From Pseudomonas sp. Gutcm_11s (lineage in GTDB: Bacteria; Pseudomonadota; Gammaproteobacteria; Pseudomonadales; Pseudomonadaceae), in NCBI RefSeq assembly GCF_028649395.1, contig NZ_JAQSUW010000013.1, forward strand, positions 147,373-211,372: a DNA stretch of 64,000 bases, written 5' to 3'. Both the position numbers and the translations under genes were made by a program. Below the pieces are notes generated by a model. The model ran no database searches and was not told where the DNA came from. It saw nothing but the letters and a program-made list of their open reading frames with translations. Below are positions 56,701-64,000 of this stretch, piece by piece. Each line of letters starts with the position of its first letter. The stretch's first letter is position 1.

Positions 56701-59700
56701 TTAGACCTGCGGTTTGCTCTCTTCCTCGTCCGCCTGCGGGGCGGTCTCGGTGACAGCTTCTACCTGCTCGGCCGCAGGTTCATCGCGGGTCGGCTCGCTC
56801 TCGGTGGCCTGGGGAATTTCCTGGACCACTTCGATGGCTGGCTCGGCGATCACTTCGGCCGGTGCGGCCTCCACGACGCTTTCCATTACCGGGGTGGCAG
56901 CGACTTCCACAGGGGCTGCTTCGACTACCTGAGGCGCGGCAGCTGCTTCGGCAGCGAGGCGGGCAGCCTCCTGCTGACGGCGGCGCACTTCACGCGGGTC
57001 GTTGGCGGCGCGGCCGCCGCTGCTCTGTGCGGCGGCTGCCGGGGCGGCCTCCTCCGGAGCGGCTTCTACGACAGCGACTGGAGCTTCGACAACCGGAGCG
57101 ACGGGAGCGACCGGAGTCTGTTCGACCGGGGCTGCTTCCACTACCGGCTCGGCAACGATGACCGGAGCAGGAGCGGGCTCTTCGACCGCTACGCTGACTT
57201 CAGCCTGTTGCAGCTGCTCGGCTACCGGAGCTTGTTCCGGCTGAGCCAGGACTTCCTCGGCGGCCACGGTGACGGCAGCAGCTACAGCCACGGCCGCGCT
57301 CTCGGCGGCGGTGGTGGTAGCGCCTTCGGTACCGGCCTCGACAGTTTCTGCGGCTTCTTCGCCATCATCGACAATCGGATTGCCATCGGCATCACGCAGG
57401 CGCTCGCGGCGGTTGCTGCGGCGACGCTGGCCGCGGGAGCGACGGCGCGGACGGTCGCCGCCTTCACCGCCTTCCTGATCGTCGTCGGCCTGCTCGCCAT
57501 TCAGCAGTACTTCTTCTTCGCTGGCGGCTTCGGCCTGTTCGGCGCGCGGTTGACGCTCTTCACGCGGCGGACGCGGCTGGCGCTCCTCGCGCGGCTTGCG
57601 CTCGGCACGCTGTTCCGGCTGCTCCTGTTGCTCCTGCTGCTCTGCAGGGTTGGCGGCAACGGCGTCCAGCGGATCGCGCAGCTCGCGGCGGCGCTCCTCG
57701 CGCGGCTCACGGCCTTCACGCGGCTGGCGTTCGCCACGCTCGCGGCGGTTCTCCTGGCCTTCACGCGGCTCGCGCGGCTCACGAGCTTCGCGCGGTTGAC
57801 GCTCTTCGCGAGGCTGGCGTTCTTCACGGGCTTCACGCGGTTGGCGTTCTTCACGCGGCTCGCGGGCTTCGCGAGGCTGGCGCTCTTCACGCGGTTTGCG
57901 CTCTTCGCGTTCGCCACGCTCGCTGCGCTCACCACGTTCACCGCGCTCGCGGCTGCCGCGGCCATCGCGACGGTTCTGCTGGCGGCCGTTTCGGCGCTCG
58001 TCACCACGCGGCTTGCGCTCGGCGGGCTTGGCTTCGACGACTGGCTGCTGCTCTTCTTCCTTGCCGGCGAACAGACTGACCAGACCCTTGACCAGGCCTT
58101 TGAACAGGCTCGGTTGCGGAGTCGGCGCGGCCGGTGCCAGCGGGGCGGCTGGAGTCGGGGCGGCGGGGCGTGGCGGGGTGGTCTTCAGCGCGGCTTCCTG
58201 GCGAACCAGGGTGCGGGTAGCGCTGGCCGGTTGGGCGTCTTCGACTTCCGCTGCAGCCATTTCGTAGCTGGATTGGCCGCTCATCACTTCCGGGCTGTCG
58301 TCGCGCAGGCGTTGGACTTCGAAGTGCGGGGTTTCCAGGTGGTCGTTCGGCAGGATCACGATGCGCGCACGGGTGCGCAGCTCGATCTTGGTGATGCTGT
58401 TGCGCTTCTCGTTGAGCAGGAAGGCGGCAACCGGGATCGGCACCTGGGCGCGAACCTCGGCGGTGCGGTCCTTCAGCGCCTCTTCCTCGATCAGGCGCAG
58501 GATGGCCAGCGACAGAGACTCGACGTCACGGATGATGCCTTGGCCGTTGCAGCGCGGGCAGACGATGCCGCTAGTCTCGCCCAGGGACGGACGCAGGCGC
58601 TGACGGGACATTTCCAGCAGGCCGAAGCGCGAGATGCGGCCGACCTGTACGCGGGCACGGTCAGCTTCCAGGGCTTCGCGGACTTTCTCTTCCACGGCGC
58701 GCTGGTTCTTGGCTGGAGTCATGTCGATGAAGTCGATGACGATCAGGCCGCCGATGTCACGCAGGCGCAGCTGGCGGGCGATTTCTTCGGCCGCTTCCAG
58801 GTTGGTCTGCAGGGCGGTTTCTTCGATGTCGCCGCCTTTGGTCGCACGCGCCGAGTTGATGTCGATGGACACCAGGGCTTCGGTCGGGTCGATGACGATC
58901 GAGCCGCCGGACGGCAGCTTCACTTCGCGCTGGAAGGCGGTTTCGATCTGGCTTTCGATCTGGAAGCGGTTGAACAGCGGCACGCTGTCTTCGTACAGCT
59001 TGATCTTGCTGGCGTACTGCGGCATGACCTGCTGGATGAAGGCCAGGGCTTCTTCCTGGGCTTCGACGCTGTCCACCAGCACTTCGCCGATGTCCTGGCG
59101 CAGGTAGTCGCGGATGGCGCGGATGATGACGTTGGATTCCTGGTAGATCAGGAACGGCGCGGCGCGATCCTTGGAGGCGTCCTTGATGGCGGTCCACAGC
59201 TGGATCAGGTAGTCCAGGTCGAGCTGCAGCTCTTCGCTGGAGCGGCCCAGGCCGGCGGTGCGCACGATCAGCCCCATGTCGCCCGGGGCGTTGAGGCCGT
59301 TCAGCGCTTCACGCAGTTCGTTGCGCTCTTCGCCTTCGATGCGACGGGAGATGCCGCCGGCGCGCGGGTTGTTCGGCATCAGGACCAGGTAACGGCCGGC
59401 GAGGCTGATGAAGGTGGTCAGGGCCGCGCCCTTGTTGCCACGCTCTTCTTTCTCGACCTGGACGATGACTTCCTGGCCTTCCTTCAATACTTCCTTGATG
59501 TTGACGCGACCGCCTTCGGGGGCCTTGGAGAAGTATTCGCGGGAGATTTCCTTGAGGGGCAGGAAGCCGTGGCGCTCGGCGCCGAAGTCGACGAAGGCCG
59601 CTTCGAGGCTGGGCTCGACGCGGGTGATGCGGCCCTTGTAGATGTTGGCCTTCTTCTGCTCACGGGCGCCGGACTCGATGTCCAGATCGTAGAGCTTCTG

Positions 59701-59763
59701 GCCATCTACCAGAGCGACACGCAACTCTTCGGGCTGAGTTGCGTTGATTAGCATTCTTTTCAT
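56701..59763 (-). CDS. rne: Ribonuclease E
   Basis: The 1020-residue endonuclease starts with the invariant [20 protein letters not shown]. The catalytic half (to about 520) holds the S1 domain (about 39-120), the active-site aspartates in [13 protein letters not shown] and VIDFIDM (near 303 and 346), and the zinc-link CPRCNGQG near 404. The C-terminal half is disordered: an Arg/Glu-rich stretch with REERQPRE repeats (about 590-740), then Ala/Pro/Glu-rich sequence and a late [10 protein letters not shown] motif. Related short motifs in P. aeruginosa RNase E are reported to anchor degradosome partners. The leader is long. Confidence 0.97.
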   Translation of the reverse strand: MKRMLINATQPEELRVALVDGQKLYDLDIESGAREQKKANIYKGRITRVEPSLEAAFVDFGAERHGFLPLKEISREYFSKAPEGGRVNIKEVLKEGQEVIVQVEKEERGNKGAALTTFISLAGRYLVLMPNNPRAGGISRRIEGEERNELREALNGLNAPGDMGLIVRTAGLGRSSEELQLDLDYLIQLWTAIKDASKDRAAPFLIYQESNVIIRAIRDYLRQDIGEVLVDSVEAQEEALAFIQQVMPQYASKIKLYEDSVPLFNRFQIESQIETAFQREVKLPSGGSIVIDPTEALVSIDINSARATKGGDIEETALQTNLEAAEEIARQLRLRDIGGLIVIDFIDMTPAKNQRAVEEKVREALEADRARVQVGRISRFGLLEMSRQRLRPSLGETSGIVCPRCNGQGIIRDVESLSLAILRLIEEEALKDRTAEVRAQVPIPVAAFLLNEKRNSITKIELRTRARIVILPNDHLETPHFEVQRLRDDSPEVMSGQSSYEMAAAEVEDAQPASATRTLVRQEAALKTTPPRPAAPTPAAPLAPAAPTPQPSLFKGLVKGLVSLFAGKEEEQQPVVEAKPAERKPRGDERRNGRQQNRRDGRGSRERGERGERSERGEREERKPREERQPREAREPREERQPREAREERQPREERQPREAREPREPREGQENRRERGERQPREGREPREERRRELRDPLDAVAANPAEQQEQQEQPEQRAERKPREERQPRPPREERQPRAEQAEAASEEEVLLNGEQADDDQEGGEGGDRPRRRSRGQRRRSNRRERLRDADGNPIVDDGEEAAETVEAGTEGATTTAAESAAVAVAAAVTVAAEEVLAQPEQAPVAEQLQQAEVSVAVEEPAPAPVIVAEPVVEAAPVEQTPVAPVAPVVEAPVAVVEAAPEEAAPAAAAQSSGGRAANDPREVRRRQQEAARLAAEAAAAPQVVEAAPVEVAATPVMESVVEAAPAEVIAEPAIEVVQEIPQATESEPTRDEPAAEQVEAVTETAPQADEEESKPQV

Positions 59764-59775
59764 GTTGTACCAATG

Positions 59776-59795
59776 GTTTCCGGGCTACCGGAAAC
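59776..59795. repeat. rne: Hairpin 12 bases before the rne start codon
   Basis: GTTTCCGG and CCGGAAAC form a perfect 8-base stem with a 4-base loop directly before the initiation region. No Shine-Dalgarno sequence is visible between the hairpin and the ATG. Confidence 0.7.
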
Positions 59796-60296
59796 GGCGT
59801 TTGGCACACACGACTCTCAGGGTCGGTGTCAGGGCGCGCTCGGGAGTGGTCGTAAATCACTCCAGTGTCTAGCGGCTCGGGCCAGTAGGGCCGGTGCCGC
59901 GACTACGCTCCTGTTTGCTGTGGTGACAGAAGCACTCAGTCAGGGGAGGAATCAACCGGTCGGTGCGGACGAATGTGAAGCGTCTTGGTAAAGCCTGTAG
60001 CTACGCTGTCCGACGGTTGTGCATCTCCACCCTACACGTATCGCTGAAATCGGGTGCCGCTCGCTGAATCCGTAGCGGGTTTGCATTACCGCAGGCTGGG
60101 CCTGCGCGTCTGTCGAGTCTGGCCGCGATTTCTGCGTGCCAGGCTCTTTGGCTCAAGGCGTTGTTTCCGGGATTCGTCGCGCTCTGTGCGGCGAGAGCCC
60201 CGTCGGACGGCCTCACGTCCTGAAAGGGTTGCGCTCGGTAGGGATGGCAGTGTTGTCGATCATCCGCTGACCGGGCCGCTTTTGGCGGCGTTCGCG

Positions 60297-60325
60297 ACTA
60301 TATCAGTAATGATTAAGTGCTTCAA
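60297..60325 (-). promoter_or_regulatory. rne: Putative sigma-70 promoter of rne
   Basis: On the minus strand TTGAAG (60320-60325), a 17-base spacer and TATAGT (60297-60302), with a TGA just upstream of the -10. The predicted start is near 60290. Confidence 0.65.
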
Positions 60326-60347
60326 TTCCATAAAAAATTGTTATGAT
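60320..60347 (+). promoter_or_regulatory. rluC: Putative promoter of rluC, overlapping the rne -35
   Basis: TATGAT (60342-60347) is a good -10. The -35 is weak (CTTCAA at 60320-60325, 16-base spacer). The predicted start is about 60353-60355, at the rluC ATG. Confidence 0.45.
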
Positions 60348-60353
60348 TCCCGC

Positions 60354-61307
60354 ATGACTACTGACAATTCTCCAACCTCCGGCGTCCAGCTGCTTGAGGT
60401 TGCGCCGGATCATGCCGGCCAGCGTATCGATAACTTTTTGCTCGCCCGTCTCAAGGGTGTGCCGAAAACCTTGATCTACCGCATCCTGCGCAAGGGTGAG
60501 GTGCGGGTGAACAAGGGGCGGATCAAGCCCGAATACAAGCTCCAGGCTGGTGACATCGTGCGCGTTCCGCCGCTGCGTCTGGCTGAGCGCGACGAGCCGG
60601 CACCGCTGGCGCAGAGCCTGCTGGAGCGTCTCGATGCGGCCATCGTCTACGAAGACAAGGCTTTGATCGTGCTGAACAAGCCGGCCGGCATCGCCGTGCA
60701 TGGCGGCAGTGGTCTGAATTACGGCGTGATTGAGGCATTCCGCCAGCTGCGTCCGGATGCCAAGGATATCGAGCTGGTCCATCGTCTGGATCGCGATACC
60801 TCCGGTCTGCTGATGATCGCCAAGAAGCGCAGCATGTTGCGCCATCTGCATGAGGCGCTGCGTGGTGATGGTGTCGACAAGCGCTACATGGCGCTGGTGC
60901 GCGGTAGCTGGCCGACCTCGAAGAAGAAGGTTGCCGCGCCGCTGCTGAAGAACAACCTGCGTTCCGGCGAGCGCATGGTCGAGGTCAATCCCGACGGCAA
61001 GGAAGCGCTCACCGAGTTTCGTGTGCTGCGCCGTTTTGGCGAGTTCGCCACGCTGGTCGAGGCCTGTCCCATCACCGGGCGCACCCATCAGATTCGTGTG
61101 CACGCCAAGCATGCAGGGCACTCGATTGCCGGCGACGCCAAGTATGGTGACGAAGAGTTCACTCGCGAGATTCGCGAGCTGGGCGGCAAGCGCCTGTTCC
61201 TGCATGCCTATCAGCTGAAGATCGAACTGCCGGATGGCCAGCGCCTGGAGCTGGAGGCCGCAGTCGACGACATGTGGGAAGCGACCCTGGAGCGCCTCGG
61301 TGCCTGA
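60354..61307 (+). CDS. rluC: Ribosomal large subunit pseudouridine synthase RluC
   Basis: The 317-residue enzyme has an S4 domain (about 22-85) and the RluA-family catalytic motif HRLDRDTSG at 143-151 with Asp146. It makes pseudouridines at 955, 2504 and 2580 of 23S rRNA in E. coli. The ATG at 60354 matches the family N-terminus MTTDN; upstream frame is open but unlike the family. There is no Shine-Dalgarno sequence. A hydrolase gene overlaps its end by eight bases. Confidence 0.95.
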   Translation: MTTDNSPTSGVQLLEVAPDHAGQRIDNFLLARLKGVPKTLIYRILRKGEVRVNKGRIKPEYKLQAGDIVRVPPLRLAERDEPAPLAQSLLERLDAAIVYEDKALIVLNKPAGIAVHGGSGLNYGVIEAFRQLRPDAKDIELVHRLDRDTSGLLMIAKKRSMLRHLHEALRGDGVDKRYMALVRGSWPTSKKKVAAPLLKNNLRSGERMVEVNPDGKEALTEFRVLRRFGEFATLVEACPITGRTHQIRVHAKHAGHSIAGDAKYGDEEFTREIRELGGKRLFLHAYQLKIELPDGQRLELEAAVDDMWEATLERLGA

Positions 61308-61992
61308 CTATCAACTGCTGATCTTCGACTGGGACGGCACGTTGGTCGACTCGATCGGTCGCATCGTCGAGTCCATGCGGCGGGCTGCCGATGTGTGCGG
61401 GTTGCCGCAGCTGAGCGACGAAGCGATCAAGGGCATCATCGGCCTCGGCCTGCCAGAGGCTATCCAGACCCTGTATCCCGAGCTGGGTGAGGCTGCGCAG
61501 ATCGAGCGCTTCCGTCTCGGCTATGGCGAGCATTACATGACCCTGGAGAGCGAGCCTTCGGCCCTGTTTCCGGGGGTGGCGGAATCTCTGGAGTCCTTCC
61601 GTGAGCGGGGCTATCGCCTGGCGGTTGCCACCGGCAAGAGCCGTCGTGGGCTGCACAAGGTGCTGGAAGGGCATGGCTGGCTGGATTATTTCGATATCAC
61701 CCGCTGCGCCGATGAGACGGCCAGCAAGCCGCATCCGCTGATGCTGCATGAAATCCTGGCGCACTGCGCCGTGACGCCGGAGCGGGCGCTGATGGTCGGT
61801 GATTCGGCCTTTGATCTGCAGATGGCGCGAAACGCTGGAATGGATTCGGTGGCCGTAGGGTTCGGGGCGCAGCCGCTGGACAGCCTGCGTGCTCATGAGC
61901 CCAGGCTGGCAATCAACGAGTTTTCCGAATTGCGCGCCTGGCTGGACGGGCGCGCGCCTGTTGGGATTGTCGAGGTAGGCGAGTATGTCTGA
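61300..61992 (+). CDS. HAD-superfamily phosphatase (phosphoglycolate-phosphatase-like)
   Basis: The 230-residue protein has HAD motif [11 protein letters not shown] (9-18, nucleophile Asp10 and Asp12), motif II in [10 protein letters not shown], Lys in SKPHPLML and motif [19 protein letters not shown]. It is a PGP-like member; substrate unknown. The GTG at 61300 is chosen ([13 protein letters not shown]) because GGAG precedes it. It overlaps rluC and its own end overlaps sppA by eight bases, so rluC, this gene and sppA form one operon. Confidence 0.9.
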   Translation: MPDYQLLIFDWDGTLVDSIGRIVESMRRAADVCGLPQLSDEAIKGIIGLGLPEAIQTLYPELGEAAQIERFRLGYGEHYMTLESEPSALFPGVAESLESFRERGYRLAVATGKSRRGLHKVLEGHGWLDYFDITRCADETASKPHPLMLHEILAHCAVTPERALMVGDSAFDLQMARNAGMDSVAVGFGAQPLDSLRAHEPRLAINEFSELRAWLDGRAPVGIVEVGEYV

Positions 61993-62953
61993 TCAATGGA
62001 ATGCGTCGGGTGACGAGAAGGCCTGGAAGCTGCTGGAGAAAACGCTGCAGGCCGGTGTGGTCGAGCAGCGCCGGGCGCGGCGCTGGGGCATCTTCTTCAA
62101 GCTGCTGGCTTTCATCTATGTGTTCGGTGCCCTGGCTCTGTTCTCTCCGGCGCTGAAATTGGGCAAGACGGCCTCGTCGGCCGAGCACCACACGGCATTG
62201 ATCGAGGTGCGCGGCATGATCATGGCTGACGAGCAGGCCAGTGCCGACAATATCGTCAGCAGCCTGCGCGCGGCCTTCGAGGACGAAAAGACCAAGGGTG
62301 TGGTCCTGCGTATCAACAGCCCGGGCGGCAGTCCTGTGCAGTCCGGCTACATCTACGACGAGATCAAGCGCCTGCGTGGCGAGCATCCGGACGTTAAGGT
62401 CTACGCGGTGATCAGCGATCTGGGCGCCTCCGGGGCCTACTACATCGCCAGCGCAGCCGATCAGATCTACGCCGACAAGGCCAGTCTGGTGGGTTCCATT
62501 GGCGTTACCGCGGCCACCTTCGGCTTTGTCGGGGTGATGGAGAAGGTCGGTGTCGATCGCCGGGTTTATACCTCTGGCGAGCACAAGGCCTTCCTTGACC
62601 CCTTCCAGCCGCCGAAGGCGGAGGAGACTCGCTTCTGGCAGAGCGTGCTGGAGACCGCGCACAAGCAGTTCATCGACAGCGTGAAGAAGGGGCGTGGTGA
62701 TCGCCTCAAGGTCGATGGGCATCCGGAGCTGTTCTCCGGCCTGATCTGGTCTGGCGAGCAGGCTCTGGCTCTGGGGTTGGTGGATGCTCTGGGTAGCAGC
62801 AGCTACGTGGCGCGTGAAGTGATAGGTGCGAAGGATATCGTCGACTTCACGCGCGAGGAGAGCCCCTTCGATCGCTTCACCAAGAAGCTCGGTGCCAGCG
62901 TGGCCGAGAACCTGGCGTTGTGGATGGGCTTCCAGGGGCCGACCCTGCGCTGA
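61985..62953 (+). CDS. sppA: Signal peptide peptidase SppA (S49 family)
   Basis: The 322-residue serine protease has one membrane anchor (about 35-56) and a periplasmic S49 domain: NSPGGSPVQSGYIYDEI at 111-127, the catalytic Ser149 in DLGASGAYYIA, and Lys201 in GEHKAFLDPF as general base. It degrades cleaved signal peptides in the inner membrane. This is the short, SohB/SppA36-like form. The ATG at 61985 lies inside the previous gene. Confidence 0.93.
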   Translation: MSDQWNASGDEKAWKLLEKTLQAGVVEQRRARRWGIFFKLLAFIYVFGALALFSPALKLGKTASSAEHHTALIEVRGMIMADEQASADNIVSSLRAAFEDEKTKGVVLRINSPGGSPVQSGYIYDEIKRLRGEHPDVKVYAVISDLGASGAYYIASAADQIYADKASLVGSIGVTAATFGFVGVMEKVGVDRRVYTSGEHKAFLDPFQPPKAEETRFWQSVLETAHKQFIDSVKKGRGDRLKVDGHPELFSGLIWSGEQALALGLVDALGSSSYVAREVIGAKDIVDFTREESPFDRFTKKLGASVAENLALWMGFQGPTLR

Positions 62954-62972
62954 CGCTTCCTTATATATGCAG

Positions 62973-63551
62973 TCAGGGAATGGCGATGCCTTCCCTGTCC
63001 AGCATCTGCACCAGGCGAATCAATGGCAGGCCGACCAGGCTGGTGCCGTCTTCGCCTTCGGTGGAGCGAAACAGGCTGACGCCCAGGCCTTCTGCCTTGA
63101 AGCTGCCGGCGCAGTCGTAGGGTTGCTCAGCGTGTAGGTAGTTGCTGATCTGCTCCTCGGTCAACTGGCGGAAATGTACGGTGAACGGCACAACATCCAC
63201 CTGGCAATGGCCGCTGGCGCTATTGAGCAGGGCAAGGCCGGTCAGGAAGGTCACGCTGGTGCCGCTGGCGGCCATTAGCTGCTGGCTTGCGCGTTCGAAG
63301 TCATGGGGCTTGCCGAGAATTCTGGAGCCCAGTACGGCGACCTGGTCCGAGCCGATGATCAGATGCGCAGGGTAGCTCTCGCTCAGGGCGCGGGCCTTGG
63401 CTTCGGCCAGACGTCGTACCAGTGTCTCGGCGCCCTCGTCGGGCTGCGATGCCTCGTCGATGTCTGGTGCGGCCCAACTGAAGGGGTGGCGCAGGCGAGA
63501 CAGTAGCTCGCGGCGATAGGGCGAACTGGATGCGAGTACCAGTGGCAGCAT
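62973..63551 (-). CDS. yceF: Maf-family nucleotide pyrophosphatase YceF
   Basis: The 192-residue protein has the Maf signature LVLASSSPYRRELLSRL at 4-20, the catalytic Asp region PDIDEAS and LIIGSDQVAVLGSRILGKP. YceF-type members hydrolyse m7GTP and related modified nucleotides. It is divergent from yceD, as in related genomes. The start at 63551 is set by AGGAGA upstream and the family N-terminus. Confidence 0.93.
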   Translation of the reverse strand: MLPLVLASSSPYRRELLSRLRHPFSWAAPDIDEASQPDEGAETLVRRLAEAKARALSESYPAHLIIGSDQVAVLGSRILGKPHDFERASQQLMAASGTSVTFLTGLALLNSASGHCQVDVVPFTVHFRQLTEEQISNYLHAEQPYDCAGSFKAEGLGVSLFRSTEGEDGTSLVGLPLIRLVQMLDREGIAIP

Positions 63552-63619
63552 GGTCGGTCTCCTGGGCGGGCGCGAGATTCTAGCGCTGGCAAAGACCGAC
63601 GGACAGGGCGGAAATTCCT

Positions 63620-63648
63620 TTGACACTGGCAGGGTGCATCCCTAGAAT
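63620..63648 (+). promoter_or_regulatory. yceD: Near-consensus sigma-70 promoter of yceD
   Basis: TTGACA (63620-63625), exactly 17 bases, and TAGAAT (63643-63648). The predicted start at about 63654-63656 leaves only two to four bases before the yceD ATG at 63658. Confidence 0.8.
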
Positions 63649-63657
63649 ACCGCGCCT

Positions 63658-64000
63658 ATGTCAAATGGACCGATTCCACCTCACGTTGATCCGCGCAAGC
63701 TTGCCGATCGTGGCGTCACCCTGGAAGGGGAGATGCAACTGGCCAGTCTCGAGCGGTTGTGCGACTCGCTGGAAGATAATTCCGGCAAGGTGCGCGCGAA
63801 GCTGGTCTTCGAACGTGGCGAGCGCCGTGCTGTGAGTATTCACAGTGAGCTCGAGGTTGAGGTCAAGATGGTTTGCCAGCGTTGTCTGGAACTGGTCGCC
63901 CTGCCGATCCGCAGCGAGTGTCATTATGCGGTGGTGAAGGAAGGTGCGGATACCCAGTCGCTGCCGAAGGGCTATGACGTGCTGGAAGTGGGTGAAGATC
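63658..64000 (+). CDS. yceD: YceD/DUF177 family protein, cut off by the window end
   Basis: The visible 114 codons read MSNGPIPPHVDPRKLADRGV and contain C-Q-R-C at 73-76, the metal-like Cys pair of the DUF177 family. In related genomes the gene precedes rpmF and plsX and is linked to 23S rRNA processing. The start ATG at 63658 is the only candidate close to the strong promoter; no Shine-Dalgarno sequence is seen. Confidence 0.92.
   Translation, partial: MSNGPIPPHVDPRKLADRGVTLEGEMQLASLERLCDSLEDNSGKVRAKLVFERGERRAVSIHSELEVEVKMVCQRCLELVALPIRSECHYAVVKEGADTQSLPKGYDVLEVGED

Larger units (their letters stand above)
59764..60353. other. rne leader and rne/rluC divergent promoter region
   Basis: These 590 bases hold the predicted rne promoter (near 60297-60325), a leader of about 527 nt on the minus strand, and the rluC promoter. 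Hairpins seen are listed separately or include 60090-60106 (CGCAGGC with GCCTGCG). The long leader matches the known design in E. coli, where RNase E controls its own mRNA through the rne 5' region. Confidence 0.6.

Noticed and set aside
56665..59751. A long open frame antisense to rne with Leu/Ala-rich repeats
   Set aside because: Its repeats are the complement of the Arg/Glu repeats of RNase E; there is no start signal or family similarity.

Overview
The window reads as a contiguous piece of a Pseudomonas chromosome: high GC, coding on both strands, and gene order close to the P. aeruginosa PA3031-to-PA2971 stretch (psrA, lexA-sulA, topA, fadBA, mfd, gap, sthA, lolCDE, comEC, lpxK-kdsB-murB, rne, rluC, sppA, yceF-yceD). 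AmrZ, PsrA and SulA are recognisable at protein level and are typical of Pseudomonas. No integron, insertion sequence, prophage, CRISPR array or obvious genomic island is visible. The species cannot be fixed from this sequence alone; the missing nqr operon between gap and sthA would fit lineages outside P. aeruginosa.

Layout. 1-3.4 kb: tRNA-Arg(ACG) tail, a DUF4124 exported protein, the Mg2+ channel MgtE, the global regulator AmrZ, then tRNA-Arg(CCT) and tRNA-Pro(CGG) facing each other. 3.5-6.1 kb: a small lipoprotein and molybdenum-cofactor genes (mobA divergent from moaB-moeA). 6.1-13.0 kb: an AraC-type regulator divergent from a tightly packed set (alkyl-DHAP-synthase-like flavoenzyme, GlpD-like dehydrogenase, FGGY kinase) followed by a YegS-type lipid kinase. 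13.1-18.7 kb: cheV converging on an unusual chemoreceptor, a MOSC protein and the soluble lytic transglycosylase Slt. 18.8-22.4 kb: uup and small conserved proteins. 22.4-26.4 kb: the fadBA beta-oxidation operon. 26.5-32.2 kb: topA, small proteins, lexA-sulA with tandem SOS boxes and psrA with tandem self-operators. 32.2-38.5 kb: a YkuD protein, nagZ, mtnP, a CsiV-type protein and mfd. 38.6-43.9 kb: gap, a fatty-acid-hydroxylase-like gene paired with an Mpo1-like gene, a divergent apbE, and sthA; the nqr genes known here in P. aeruginosa are absent. 44-49.5 kb: glpQ-like, PilZ, lolC-lolD-lolE, DUF2062. 49.6-56.5 kb: comEC, then a run of overlapping envelope genes (exbB, exbD, lpxK, ycaR, kdsB, ptpA, murB). 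56.7-64 kb: rne with a long leader, rluC, a HAD phosphatase, sppA, yceF and the start of yceD.

Themes. Much of the window concerns the envelope (lipoprotein export, KDO and lipid A synthesis, peptidoglycan synthesis and recycling) and fatty-acid metabolism (fadBA, PsrA, possible lipid-modifying enzymes). The most informative non-coding signals are the LexA and PsrA operators, a PsrA-like site before fadB, an rne leader of about 527 nt, back-to-back rne/rluC promoters that share a -35 region, and a near-consensus yceD promoter whose predicted start lies only a few bases before the start codon. Nothing seen amounts to a clearly new defence or mobile system. The best candidates for undescribed biology are the ether-lipid-like glycerol cluster and the hydroxylase/Mpo1/ApbE locus.
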